Below the pieces are notes generated by a model. The model did not search any database, was not told the origin of the DNA, and saw nothing but the letters and a program-made list of their open reading frames with translations. From HIMB11 sp965657135 (GTDB lineage Bacteria; Pseudomonadota; Alphaproteobacteria; Rhodobacterales; Rhodobacteraceae), in contig CBFHNF010000013.1 of NCBI GenBank assembly GCA_965657135.1, positions 9,284-73,283 of the forward strand: a DNA stretch of 64,000 nt, given 5' to 3'. This document shows, piece after piece, positions 27,970 to 36,526 of the stretch (its first letter is position 1; every line of letters begins with the position of its first letter). A program made the translations under genes and the position numbers.

Positions 27970-28129
27970 TAGAGCATTTTTGTTGTTGGGACAAATAAGA
28001 TTGCCCTCGAATATGCAATTTATTTTATGCACATGGGTATGATCGACAAAGACGGGCTAGTTTTTATGCAGCAAAACCTTCAAAAATCGTTTTCATGTAA
28101 ACCTTAATAGAAAAATGTTAGCTTTGCCT

Positions 28130-28564
28130 CTATTCAAGGTGCATTCGAAGATTCCTCAACACTGGCAACACTGCCCTGATTTCTTCGGAACCTGATTCCC
28201 GCACAAGTTCTGCGATTACGGGTGCTACCAATGCGATCGCATCATCACGCGCGCGAACACCTGCGGGGCTAATGGCAACTAATTTTCGTCGTGCATCGTC
28301 CCAATCCGGCCGAATGTGCACGTATCCGGAAATTTCCAATTTGCTTAACGTATTTGTCATCGCACCGCGAGTGACGTGAAAACTCTTGGCAAGTTGCGCT
28401 GGCGTTTTTTCACCCTTGGTATTCGCAAGATGATTAAGCACCGAAAAATGTGAAAGCTCCATGCCCTTTGGTAATACGCGATCCAATTGATTGCGTAATA
28501 ATTGCTGCACTGTCAGAATTTCACCGAACAATGCGATCGCGATTGCGCTTTCACTGTCAACCAT
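28130..28564 (-). CDS. MarR family transcriptional regulator
   Basis: 144 aa winged-helix regulator. Visible: helix-turn-helix segment KTPAQLAKSFHVTRGAMTNT (about 54-73), then the wing SGYVHIRPDWDDARRKLVAIS with the conserved D-R-R/K pattern. It begins 2 bp downstream of the nitrilase-family gene and is likely co-transcribed with it. Ligand and targets are not evident; self-regulation of this small operon is the default expectation for the family. Confidence 0.9.
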   Translation of the reverse strand: MVDSESAIAIALFGEILTVQQLLRNQLDRVLPKGMELSHFSVLNHLANTKGEKTPAQLAKSFHVTRGAMTNTLSKLEISGYVHIRPDWDDARRKLVAISPAGVRARDDAIALVAPVIAELVRESGSEEIRAVLPVLRNLRMHLE

Positions 28565-28566
28565 GC

Positions 28567-29394
28567 TTATGGCCCGCTAAATGATTGATTTGACAGGATT
28601 GATGGTACACGGCCACGTGCAGTTTGAACAAGCGATAAATCGAGTTCGCAAGTGACTATACCCTGTTCAATGCCACCATCTGCCAATATTTCGCCCCAAG
28701 GAGACACAACCATCGAGTGACCATATGTTTTTCTAGACTTGCCTTCTGACGAAGGATGGGTGCCGGTTTGCGCAGCCGCAATTACAAAACATCCCGTTTC
28801 GATGGCACGCGCCCTCAACAATACCTCCCAATGTGCTTGACCAGTAGGTTGGGCGAATGCCGCAGGAATCAAAATGATGGATGCACCCGCTTGTGCAACT
28901 TTGCGATACAAACCTGGGAAACGGATATCATAGCAAATCGTCATCCCAATTTGCCCAAACTCCGTAGTCGCTAAAACAGCCTTTTCCCCTGCGCGATACC
29001 CATCGGATTCGCGATATTTTTCGGTCTCTGACAGTGTCACATCAAACATGTGGATTTTATCATATTGCGCAACAATTTCCCCCATTGGCGAAATCATAAA
29101 AGACCGATTTGTAAAACGATCATCATTTGGCAATTTTAGCGCCAACGATCCTATTGCAATCCAAACGCCAAATTTCCGCGCGGTTTGTCGCAAAGCTGTG
29201 AGCGTTTTATCATCTTGCTGCTGCGCAAGTATTGTAACTTGGTGTCGTCGAGAAGTTGATACGCAGTTTGTGACTTCTGGCGTTGCGATAAACTGCGCGC
29301 CGTTTTTCGTGGCTTGCTCAATGAAAGATAGCGTTTTCTCCAAATTTGCAGCTGGGTCGTCCGAACTACACAGTTGCAAAAGCGCGACTTTCAT
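28567..29394 (-). CDS. Carbon-nitrogen hydrolase (Nit/omega-amidase branch)
   Basis: 275 aa nitrilase-superfamily amidase. The catalytic Glu-Lys-Cys triad is visible: ATPEVTNC (Glu), YDKIHMFDV (Lys), GMTICYDIRFPGLYR (Cys). The last motif and the EVLLRARAIET box are those of Nit1/Nit2-like enzymes, which hydrolyse deaminated glutathione or alpha-keto acid amides. It overlaps grxC by 4 bp, so a link to glutathione metabolism is plausible. Exact substrate is inferred. Confidence 0.87.
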   Translation of the reverse strand: MKVALLQLCSSDDPAANLEKTLSFIEQATKNGAQFIATPEVTNCVSTSRRHQVTILAQQQDDKTLTALRQTARKFGVWIAIGSLALKLPNDDRFTNRSFMISPMGEIVAQYDKIHMFDVTLSETEKYRESDGYRAGEKAVLATTEFGQIGMTICYDIRFPGLYRKVAQAGASIILIPAAFAQPTGQAHWEVLLRARAIETGCFVIAAAQTGTHPSSEGKSRKTYGHSMVVSPWGEILADGGIEQGIVTCELDLSLVQTARGRVPSILSNQSFSGP

Positions 29395-29651
29395 TCCGTT
29401 ACCTGAAGTATTGAATCAAGTTTTCCAGCGCGCTCCAGTGCATAGAGTTCGTCGCATCCTCCGATATGGTGTCCATCAATAAAGATTTGTGGAACCGTAC
29501 GACCACCATTTGACCGCTTTACCATTTCTTCGCGACGCGCTGGCTCTTTTGCCAGATCGATCTCTGAAAAATCCGCGCCTTTGGTCTGCAATAAACGTTT
29601 GGCCGCGTGGCAATACCCACAAAGGGGACTTGTATAAATTTGAATGTCCAT
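29391..29651 (-). CDS. grxC: Glutaredoxin 3
   Basis: 86 aa dithiol glutaredoxin. Active site CGYC (about residues 11-14), the TVPQIFI cis-proline loop and the GGCDEL glutathione-binding turn are visible. ATG 29651 is chosen (MDIQIYTSPLCGYC) with AAGGAAAA upstream; a longer in-frame start at 29675 would add eight unconserved residues. It reduces protein and glutathione disulfides in the cytoplasm. It follows the broken comF and precedes the amidase, all on the minus strand. Confidence 0.93.
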   Translation of the reverse strand: MDIQIYTSPLCGYCHAAKRLLQTKGADFSEIDLAKEPARREEMVKRSNGGRTVPQIFIDGHHIGGCDELYALERAGKLDSILQVTE

Positions 29652-29675
29652 TTCGCATTTTCCTTTTACCCACAC

Positions 29676-30410
29676 TTAGGTGTTTTCAATCACTCTTGCC
29701 AGCACAAGAATTGAAATATCTTGTACACCCACGTCCAAAAGCGTTCTTGTTGCGGCCCTTAACGTTGCACAAGAGGTCATGACATCATCAATCAACACCA
29801 CCCTCCTGTCTTTCAGATGCTGAACTTGATCGCGCTCAATTGCGAAAGCATTCTCTAAAATTGCCAACCTTTCTTGTCTTGAAACATTTTTTAGTGGGAT
29901 AGTTTTACGCGGACGCACCAGCGCATTCGAAATCAGTTGAGTTGACGTGATTTCTGCAACGTGGTGCGCCAAAATCTCTGCCTGATTATATTTGCGCCGC
30001 AATCACCGCTGCCAATGAACGGGGATTGGGATAATCGCTGTTTCTGTCGACAGCAAATCAGCCCCAACTTGCGCCATCCACGCAGCCGCTGGGGCTCCCA
30101 ATTCAGGCCTGTCTCCGTGTTTTAACTCTAAAATAAACTTGCGTGCTAAGCCTTGATAATGAAAAACGCTGCGTCCAGCTCGCCATAAAGGGGGATCCTT
30201 CATGCAGTCATCACACTCTGCACACTCAGCTTCAATTTGACCAATCAGTGGCGCACCGCAGCGCACGCATGCACACTCTACATTGAATGGCATATCACGC
30301 CAACATTCACCGCATAATGCATTTTCAGTTTGTAGTTGCTCTCGACACATTATGCACTGTGGCGGATATAACATTTGGATAACAATTTGAATTATGGATG
30401 AATTAAGCAT
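29676..30410 (-). pseudogene. comF: comF (phosphoribosyltransferase family), interrupted by an in-frame TGA
   Basis: Two consecutive frames, same phase, that together make a normal ComF of about 244 codons. The first (30003-30410, 135 aa) holds the zinc-finger region (CIMC, CGEC, CVRC, CAECDDC) and ends PVHWQR-stop. The second (29676-30002) restarts at TTG with LRRKYNQAEIL and holds the PRT motif VVLIDDVMTSCAT. The stop at 30003-30005 sits exactly where homologs have one residue between the HW-x-R and R-x-YNQ motifs, so one substitution explains it. Either a decaying gene, a sequencing error, or a split gene made as two chains by TTG re-initiation. ComF relatives take part in DNA uptake. Confidence 0.85.
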
Positions 30411-30421
30411 ATCTGACCACT

Positions 30422-31243
30422 ATGACCGCACCTAACCAATTGATTGACCGCACTGCATTGTTAAGGCACCGCCAACGTCGTCTGAGGCAGCGCGGAACAT
30501 TTTTGCATAACCTTGCCATTTCTGATGTCCAAGATCGGCTCTTGATGGTTAATAAATCCTTTAAAGATGTTGCAATCGTCACGGGTTGGGCAGACCCTTG
30601 GGCGCAGGCATTTCCATCAGCGCGCATCATAGAGGACTCAGATACTCTTGATCTGGATCTGCAAAGTTGCGATCTGGTCATTCATGGACTGTCATTGCAC
30701 AGTGCAAACGACCCCGTTGGGCAAATTATTCAATGCAGTCGAGCGTTGCGCCCCGATGGATTATTCATCGGCATCTGTTTTGGGGGCCAAACATTACAAG
30801 AATTGAGAAGTGCGCTGGCCACTGCAGAAAGCCAAATCACCGGTGGCTTGTCCCCGCGGGTTTTTCCAATGGCTGATGTACGTGATTTGGGCGCATTGCT
30901 ACAGCGAGCCAACTTGGCATTACCTGTTGCAGACAGTGCAACGCAAAACGTGACGTATCCAACTTTGCGTGCATTGATGCATGATTTGCGCGCGATGGGC
31001 GAAGCGAATGCGATGACAGGTCGTACACGTCATTTTACTTCAAAAACCTTGTTCGAACGCGCCAGCGAAATCTACAAATCAGAATTTTCGAATGTAGAGG
31101 GGCATTTGATGACGACCTTTGAACAAATTTTCCTAACCGGCTGGGCACCAGACGAAAGCCAGCAGAAACCACTAAGACCCGGTTCAGCAAAAATGCGGCT
31201 TGCAGATGCACTTGGTGTCGCAGAACAGCATTTGAAAGATTGA
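30422..31243 (+). CDS. BioC/NDUFAF5-like SAM-dependent methyltransferase
   Basis: 273 aa. The layout matches the alphaproteobacterial family related to BioC and mitochondrial NDUFAF5: N-terminal FDR-type segment (LLRHRQRRLRQRG), a SAM-fold core (VAIVTGWADPW, CDLVIHGLSLHSANDP) and the ALRPDGLFIG motif, then a C-terminal substrate domain. The Gly-rich SAM motif I is weak. It diverges from comF with a 11-bp gap. Role could be biotin synthesis, complex I assembly or other; sequence does not decide. Confidence 0.82.
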   Translation: MTAPNQLIDRTALLRHRQRRLRQRGTFLHNLAISDVQDRLLMVNKSFKDVAIVTGWADPWAQAFPSARIIEDSDTLDLDLQSCDLVIHGLSLHSANDPVGQIIQCSRALRPDGLFIGICFGGQTLQELRSALATAESQITGGLSPRVFPMADVRDLGALLQRANLALPVADSATQNVTYPTLRALMHDLRAMGEANAMTGRTRHFTSKTLFERASEIYKSEFSNVEGHLMTTFEQIFLTGWAPDESQQKPLRPGSAKMRLADALGVAEQHLKD

Positions 31244-31294
31244 CCGCGGGCGTGATTGCCTTATGTCTGACATGACCAACGGAATAACAGAACT

Positions 31295-32356
31295 ATGTTT
31301 GATAAAAATACACCCCTTAGCTGCCCCGCTCACGCGGCACCCAACCACCCAAAAGTGCCGGATCAAAAGGTCGGCATTCTTGTCGCTAATCTAGGAACGC
31401 CGGATAATTATGATTATTGGTCAATGCGCCGGTATCTTGGCGAATTTCTATCAGATCAACGCGTCATAGATTATCCAGCATATCTTTGGCAGCCGCTGTT
31501 GCAATTAATTATCTTGACATCACGTCCATTTCGGTCGGGTGCCGCCTACAAATCCATTTGGAATGAAGAGCAAGGCGAAAGCCCTTTGATGACAATCACC
31601 AAAGCGCAAACTGCAAAGATCAAAGAGCGCGCACACGAATTGTACGGCGATAAGGTAGTTGTCGATTTTGCCATGCGCTACGGCAACCCCTCGACCAAAT
31701 CAAAAGTGCGCGAGATGGTATCCAAAGGGTGTTCAAAGATTTTGTTTTTTCCACTTTATCCACACTATGCAGGCGCCACATCTGCCACCGCCAATGACCA
31801 ATTCTTCCGTGCATTAATGGAGGAAAAATGGCAACCAATCGCGCGTGTCGTTGAGCCCTATTTTGCCGATACAGCCTATATCGATGCATTGGCAAAGTCC
31901 GTTGAAAAAGCCTATGCTGAAGCTGAAAATAAGCCAGACGTTTTGGTCTGTTCTTATCATGGTGTTCCAAAGCGTTACCTGATGCAGGGCGACCCATATC
32001 ACTGTCAGTGCCAAAAAACGACACGCCTATTGAAAGAACGGCTAGGATGGGGTGACACTGATATTGTCACCACATTTCAATCGAAGTTTGGGCCTGAAGA
32101 GTGGTTGAAACCATATACAGTCGAAGAAGTTGCGCGTCTCGCCGAAGAAGATGGCAAAAAACGTATCGCTGTTGTCGCGCCAGCATTCTCGGCAGATTGC
32201 ATTGAAACGCTAGAAGAAATTAACGAAGAGATCAAAGAAAGCTTTGAAGAGGCTGGCGGAGAAGAGTTCACCTATATTCCTTGTCTCAATGATGACGATG
32301 CACATATCGATGCGCTAACCCAGATCATCAATCGCAATCTTCAAGGCTGGATCTAA
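31295..32356 (+). CDS. hemH: Ferrochelatase
   Basis: 353 aa; inserts Fe2+ into protoporphyrin IX, the last step of heme synthesis. Visible: GILVANLGTPDN at the start of the core, SYHGVPKRYLMQGDPY with the metal-binding His, QSKFGPEEWLKPYT, and VVAPAFSADCIETLEEI. An N-terminal extension of about 25 residues precedes the core. Located after the BioC-like gene and convergent with a thioesterase gene 4 bp away. Confidence 0.96.
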   Translation: MFDKNTPLSCPAHAAPNHPKVPDQKVGILVANLGTPDNYDYWSMRRYLGEFLSDQRVIDYPAYLWQPLLQLIILTSRPFRSGAAYKSIWNEEQGESPLMTITKAQTAKIKERAHELYGDKVVVDFAMRYGNPSTKSKVREMVSKGCSKILFFPLYPHYAGATSATANDQFFRALMEEKWQPIARVVEPYFADTAYIDALAKSVEKAYAEAENKPDVLVCSYHGVPKRYLMQGDPYHCQCQKTTRLLKERLGWGDTDIVTTFQSKFGPEEWLKPYTVEEVARLAEEDGKKRIAVVAPAFSADCIETLEEINEEIKESFEEAGGEEFTYIPCLNDDDAHIDALTQIINRNLQGWI

Positions 32357-32360
32357 CACT

Positions 32361-32759
32361 TCAAATTTTGCGTTTAAAAACACCAGTGGCGGTTGCAATT
32401 GTTGCACCGCTTGAATCGCTCGTGTGTGCTGTGGCGAAAAATGTTTTATGTCCACCGCCCGTTACGTTTGCAATTGTTGTTAAGAGTTCGCCTTGTGCCT
32501 TTGCTAAGTAATTCACGGATAGGTTCAGCGTCATCACAATATGCGGCCTGTCTGCATCACCCGTATACGATCCGGCAAATCCCATTGCCGTATCCAAAAT
32601 AGTGGCGAGAGCTCCGCCATGAGGGATCCCTTCGCGGTTCAACAAATGTGGTCCGATGGGTAAAAGCAATTTGGCGAAACCCTCCGACCATTCAACCAAT
32701 TCATAGCCGATGTGTTTTTGAAAACCGCTCAGCGGTTCGTTAAGGTCTACTTTGTGCAT
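32361..32759 (-). CDS. PaaI-type hotdog thioesterase
   Basis: 132 aa single hotdog domain of the PaaI/acyl-CoA thioesterase subfamily: NREGIPHGGALATILDTAMG carries the HGG motif and catalytic Asp region, and LNLSVNYLAKAQGELL follows. Hydrolyses acyl-CoA thioesters. It is the last gene of a five-gene minus-strand run with functions that fit fatty or aromatic acyl-CoA turnover. Confidence 0.88.
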   Translation of the reverse strand: MHKVDLNEPLSGFQKHIGYELVEWSEGFAKLLLPIGPHLLNREGIPHGGALATILDTAMGFAGSYTGDADRPHIVMTLNLSVNYLAKAQGELLTTIANVTGGGHKTFFATAHTSDSSGATIATATGVFKRKI

Positions 32760-32761
32760 GC

Positions 32762-33790
32762 TTATACAGTCTTTGCCGCTGCAAGACCCTGACTTGCAAA
32801 TTCGTTGACGTATTGCCCCAATCGAAGCGCGCGTTCAGGGTCTGCGGCATTGCCGTCCAACGCGCGTTTTTTGACCCCTTGCAGAATACCTGCCATCCTG
32901 AAAAAGCAAAATGCCAAATAAAATCCAAATCCATCAATTCCAGCGATCCCACGACGGTTGCAATATTCATCAATGAATTCTTGATCGCTGGGCAATCCAT
33001 GCGCTGCACGATCAACACCAGCTAATCCTCGCCCATCGGCACCCGTTGGCATGCGCCATTGCATAATAACCGCAGCCAAATCCGCAAATGGGTGCCCTAA
33101 TGTTGAAAGCTCCCAATCGAGCACCGCCATACAGGCCGACCCATCTCTTGCAAACAACAAATTATCTATCCGATAGTCTCCATGAACCAAACTTCTTTGA
33201 CCATCATCTGGCGGCATGTTTTGATCCAGCCAAGCCATCAAGGTATCCATGTCAGGAATGACATCGGTCTCTGTTGCTTTGTACTGTTTGGACCAGCGAT
33301 CAGTTTGTCGTCTAAAATAATTTCCAGGTGGGCCATAATCCTGCAGACCAACTGCAGAGAGGTCTAAATTGTGAATTTCGGCCAAAACTCGATTCATTTC
33401 CGAATAAACTGCTTTTCGATCGACGAGCTGCACACCGGATAAGCGAGGATCATCGAAAGTCTGTCCATCTACCAAATCCATGACGTAGAATGCGGCACCT
33501 ATTACGTTCTCATCCTCACACAATGCATGCATTTTTGCAACGGGCACATTTGAGTTGAAGAGCGCGCGCTGAACTTTATATTCGCGTTCCACGGCATGTG
33601 CTGATTTCAACAATACGCCTGGTGGTTTTCTGCGCAAAACGTATGCACCACTTTTTGCATCAAGCCGGAATGTCGGGTTTGATTGCCCACCTGCCAGTTT
33701 CTCTACCTCGAACGGACCCTCAAATAATGGTACGTTTTCAAGCAGCCAGGGTTCCAAATTTTCTCGGTTCACAAGATCATATTCTGTCAT
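32762..33790 (-). CDS. APH-family phosphotransferase (ACAD10/11-type)
   Basis: 342 aa aminoglycoside-phosphotransferase fold. Nucleotide-binding part GGQSNPTFRLDA and YVLRRKP; catalytic loop LVHGDYRIDNLLF (HGDxxxxN) and the metal-binding VLDWELSTLGHP. This is the branch fused to or beside acyl-CoA dehydrogenases (ACAD10/ACAD11), which in mammals phosphorylates 4-hydroxy-acyl-CoA. Not an antibiotic resistance enzyme by context. RBS AGGAGAG precedes ATG 33790. No acyl-CoA dehydrogenase gene is adjacent. Confidence 0.88.
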   Translation of the reverse strand: MTEYDLVNRENLEPWLLENVPLFEGPFEVEKLAGGQSNPTFRLDAKSGAYVLRRKPPGVLLKSAHAVEREYKVQRALFNSNVPVAKMHALCEDENVIGAAFYVMDLVDGQTFDDPRLSGVQLVDRKAVYSEMNRVLAEIHNLDLSAVGLQDYGPPGNYFRRQTDRWSKQYKATETDVIPDMDTLMAWLDQNMPPDDGQRSLVHGDYRIDNLLFARDGSACMAVLDWELSTLGHPFADLAAVIMQWRMPTGADGRGLAGVDRAAHGLPSDQEFIDEYCNRRGIAGIDGFGFYLAFCFFRMAGILQGVKKRALDGNAADPERALRLGQYVNEFASQGLAAAKTV

Positions 33791-33798
33791 CTACTCTC

Positions 33799-34470
33799 CT
33801 AGCTATACGTGAGAAAATGTTGCGTATCTTTTTCAACAAATGGCGTTTCATTAAAGCCATTTAAAAATAAGGTTTCGGTTCGCCTCGAATAAATAAGCGT
33901 GGTCACCGATGCGTTTTTAATTTGTAGTTGCACATCAACTTGTTTGGCATTGCTTAACCCCAGTGCGCTTGCAATAATTTTCGAGATGACCCCCCCAGAA
34001 CTGACAACCAAAATTGTATCGCCTTCTAAATCGGCAACCCTTTTGGAAACTCTGGCCAATCGCGTCTCAAATTCCTCCCAGGATTCAGGTGGATTAGAAA
34101 TTTTGTTATCTTGCCATAATGCCAAAGTGTCCCTGAGCAACCGAAAGTGGGTTTTTCGATCTGTATGCAAACCATCCGGACGCTGGCGCCTTACGAAACG
34201 TGCGTCTAGCAGAGCCCTAAAATCATATTCATTCAAGTCGTCGGTTTTCACGACACTGGGAACAGATATTCCCATCCCCTCTACGATGCCTGACAGGGTT
34301 TCATCGTGTCGAACCATGTCGCCCTGAATCCATTGATCAACCACAACCCCTTGCTTGGCTAATTCTTTTCCCAGCGCAACAGACTGTGCCAGCCCTATTT
34401 TCGAAAGCTTATCATAATTTTCATGGCCAAATTGCGCTTGGCCATGACGCACAAATAGAATCTTGGTCAA
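33799..34470 (-). CDS. Histidine phosphatase family protein
   Basis: 223 aa phosphoglycerate-mutase-like phosphatase. The catalytic motif LFVRHGQAQFG (RHG, His near residue 9) is at the N-terminus, with the second conserved His region near ILVVSSGGVISKI, where the usual SHG is SSGG, so the second catalytic His appears replaced. That may alter or abolish activity, or the family uses another residue. Sits between the APH-like kinase and the MaoC gene, with 2-8 bp gaps. Confidence 0.85.
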   Translation of the reverse strand: MTKILFVRHGQAQFGHENYDKLSKIGLAQSVALGKELAKQGVVVDQWIQGDMVRHDETLSGIVEGMGISVPSVVKTDDLNEYDFRALLDARFVRRQRPDGLHTDRKTHFRLLRDTLALWQDNKISNPPESWEEFETRLARVSKRVADLEGDTILVVSSGGVISKIIASALGLSNAKQVDVQLQIKNASVTTLIYSRRTETLFLNGFNETPFVEKDTQHFLTYS

Positions 34471-34472
34471 AG

Positions 34473-34937
34473 CTAGTCTCCCACGTAGTCACGACCGATC
34501 CATTTTGCGATCAGCGCAGGTTTGTCCTCATTTTCGATTTCAACCTTCACTTCCCAGACATTGGTCACTTCTCCAGGCCGTGCCTGGCGAAGCTCTAATA
34601 AGGTAAAATTCCCTCGTATGCGCGCACCAGACTTAACAGGGGCCAAGAACCGGATTTTGTCAAAGCCGTAATTCACACCCATTTTTGAACCAATAATGTC
34701 AGGTACAACATCATAAAACATTGCCGACAACATCGACAATGTCAGAAATCCATGCGCAATCGTGGTTCCGAAAGGCGTTTGATTTGCGCGATCTGCGTCT
34801 ATGTGAATAAATTGGAAATCTTCGGTATTTTTAGCAAATTCATCAATACGTTCCTGATCAATCAAATACCACTGACTTGCACCAAAGCTGGTACCAACAC
34901 GCTCAAAGTACTCAGCAACAGTCATTTGTTTTGTCAT
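34473..34937 (-). CDS. MaoC-type (R)-enoyl-CoA hydratase family protein
   Basis: 154 aa hotdog hydratase, FAS1-like/NodN-MaoC branch. Catalytic Asp/His region DFQFIHIDADRANQTPFGTT and AHGFLTLSMLS are visible. ATG 34937 is chosen because its ATGA overlaps the SDR stop and conserved sequence starts there (MTKQMTVAEYFERVG); the longer frame upstream lies within the SDR gene. Likely hydrates enoyl-CoA intermediates together with the neighbouring SDR. Confidence 0.88.
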   Translation of the reverse strand: MTKQMTVAEYFERVGTSFGASQWYLIDQERIDEFAKNTEDFQFIHIDADRANQTPFGTTIAHGFLTLSMLSAMFYDVVPDIIGSKMGVNYGFDKIRFLAPVKSGARIRGNFTLLELRQARPGEVTNVWEVKVEIENEDKPALIAKWIGRDYVGD

Positions 34938-35752
34938 TGATCGTCTCCAAAGATGCTTGGGCCTGTTGACACATTTATACCACCAGATACCGGAATGATT
35001 GCACCTGTGATGTAACCGCCACCCGCACCACAAAGCAACTGAACACAGGCTGCAATATCTTCTGGGCGTCCGACACGGCCCAACGGCACACGTTCGCCGA
35101 CACGTTCGACTCCGCGTTCTTCTCCGATTGCGAATTTTGTCATTCCTGATTGAAATGGTCCAGGTGCAAGCGCATTTACCGTGATATGTTGCTCCGCCAA
35201 TTCCTTTGCCAATATTCGTGTCATTTGGTGAACCGCTGCCTTAGACACGGCATACGAATATGCGCCGTCACCCATAGGGATTTCACCCATAACTGACCCA
35301 ACATTCACGATGCGTGCCGGATCCTCGACGTTGGACGACGCCCGTAGTATGGGAATAAGACATTGGGATAGGTGAAACATTCCAGCCACATTTAGGTCAA
35401 AGACTTTATTCCAAGCGCTATGTGGAAATGATCCTAGGGGCGCGCCCCAAGTTCGACCTGCGTTGTTCATCAAGATATGAAGCTGATCTGTTTCATTCAG
35501 AACTGTTTTCACAAGGTATTCAATTCCATCTTCGCTTGCCACATCCCCGGAAATGGCAGTAACCCGACCCTCATACCCAAGTGAATTGATTTCATCTGCT
35601 GTCAGTTGACACACTTCAATCTTGCGGGAGGCGATGATAACATGGGCACCCGCAGCTACGAGACCAGTGGTTGCCATGCGCCCAATTCCTGTTGCTCCCC
35701 CTGTAAGAAGTGCTGTTTTTCCGTTTAGTCCAAAAAGCGTTTTCAGGTTCAT
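34934..35752 (-). CDS. SDR family oxidoreductase
   Basis: 272 aa short-chain dehydrogenase. Cofactor motif TGGATGIGRMA near residue 16, NNAGRT, catalytic Ser near VGSVMGEIP and YSYAVSKAA (YxxxK), and the C-terminal GGYITGAIIPVSGG. ATG 35752 (MNLKTLFGLNGKTALLT) follows AAAGGATCC; an upstream in-frame start at 35872 lacks support. First gene of the minus-strand acyl-CoA run; substrate probably a 3-hydroxyacyl-CoA or a related alcohol. Confidence 0.9.
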   Translation of the reverse strand: MNLKTLFGLNGKTALLTGGATGIGRMATTGLVAAGAHVIIASRKIEVCQLTADEINSLGYEGRVTAISGDVASEDGIEYLVKTVLNETDQLHILMNNAGRTWGAPLGSFPHSAWNKVFDLNVAGMFHLSQCLIPILRASSNVEDPARIVNVGSVMGEIPMGDGAYSYAVSKAAVHQMTRILAKELAEQHITVNALAPGPFQSGMTKFAIGEERGVERVGERVPLGRVGRPEDIAACVQLLCGAGGGYITGAIIPVSGGINVSTGPSIFGDDQ

Positions 35753-35908
35753 GATTGGATCCTTTCGTTCATCCAAACTATGAAAAAGTAATTTTGCCCG
35801 GTCTAGTAGGATGTTTATCGCCGTTACGTCATCTTTGAGCGATGCTATAGTTGCGAAGAGCGTGAAACACACGTATGTGAGCTAAAACAAAGCATAAAGG
35901 GTAGAATA

Positions 35909-36520
35909 TTGGCAAACCACCTGTATCAAGGCGACCTACCTGATGATCTGGATTTGGGTTCTGTCGTTGCAATCGATTGTGAAACCATGGGGCTCAAACC
36001 TTACCGCGACAGGCTCTGCGTTGTTCAGCTCTCGGCTGGAGATGGCGATGCGCACCTCGTGCAGATAGCCAAGGGACAGTCGCAAGCACCTAACCTCTGC
36101 AAGCTTCTATCAGATAAAAATGTGCTAAAGTTATTTCATTTTGGACGTTTTGATATCGCCGCTATGTACCACGCATTTGGGGTTTTAACTGCCCCCGTTT
36201 ACTGCACCAAAATTGCTAGCAAACTTGTGCGAACATACACAGACCGCCATGGACTAAAGAACTTGCTTCAGGAATTGCTAGAAGTTGACATTTCAAAACA
36301 ACAACAATCCAGCGATTGGGGTACCAACGAGTTGAGCGACGCACAAATTTCCTATGCAGCCTCTGATGTTTTATACCTGCATCAATTGCGCAAGGTCTTG
36401 AACGAAAGGTTAGAGCGTGAAGGTCGTTCAGAAATGGCGCAGGCCTGTTTTGATTTTTTGCCTCAACGTGCCCTGCTCGATCTGACCGGTTGGCCTGACG
36501 AAGATATTTTTTCACACTAA
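35909..36520 (+). CDS. rnd: Ribonuclease D-type 3'-5' exonuclease
   Basis: 203 aa, a short RNase D with only the DEDDy exonuclease domain, as usual in alphaproteobacteria. Motifs VAIDCETMGL (ExoI, D-x-E), LFHFGRFDIA (ExoII) and SYAASDVLYL (ExoIII, Y/D) are seen. Start is TTG at 35909, with AAAGGG 7-12 bp upstream; the protein start ANHLYQGDLPDDLDL looks native. No HRDC domain. Acts in RNA 3'-end processing. It precedes lptC by 6 bp. Confidence 0.92.
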   Translation: MANHLYQGDLPDDLDLGSVVAIDCETMGLKPYRDRLCVVQLSAGDGDAHLVQIAKGQSQAPNLCKLLSDKNVLKLFHFGRFDIAAMYHAFGVLTAPVYCTKIASKLVRTYTDRHGLKNLLQELLEVDISKQQQSSDWGTNELSDAQISYAASDVLYLHQLRKVLNERLEREGRSEMAQACFDFLPQRALLDLTGWPDEDIFSH

Positions 36521-36526
36521 TTTGCG

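Noticed and set aside
32762..33790. Aminoglycoside resistance gene
   Set aside because: APH fold only; sequence and neighbours place it in the ACAD10/11-associated branch.
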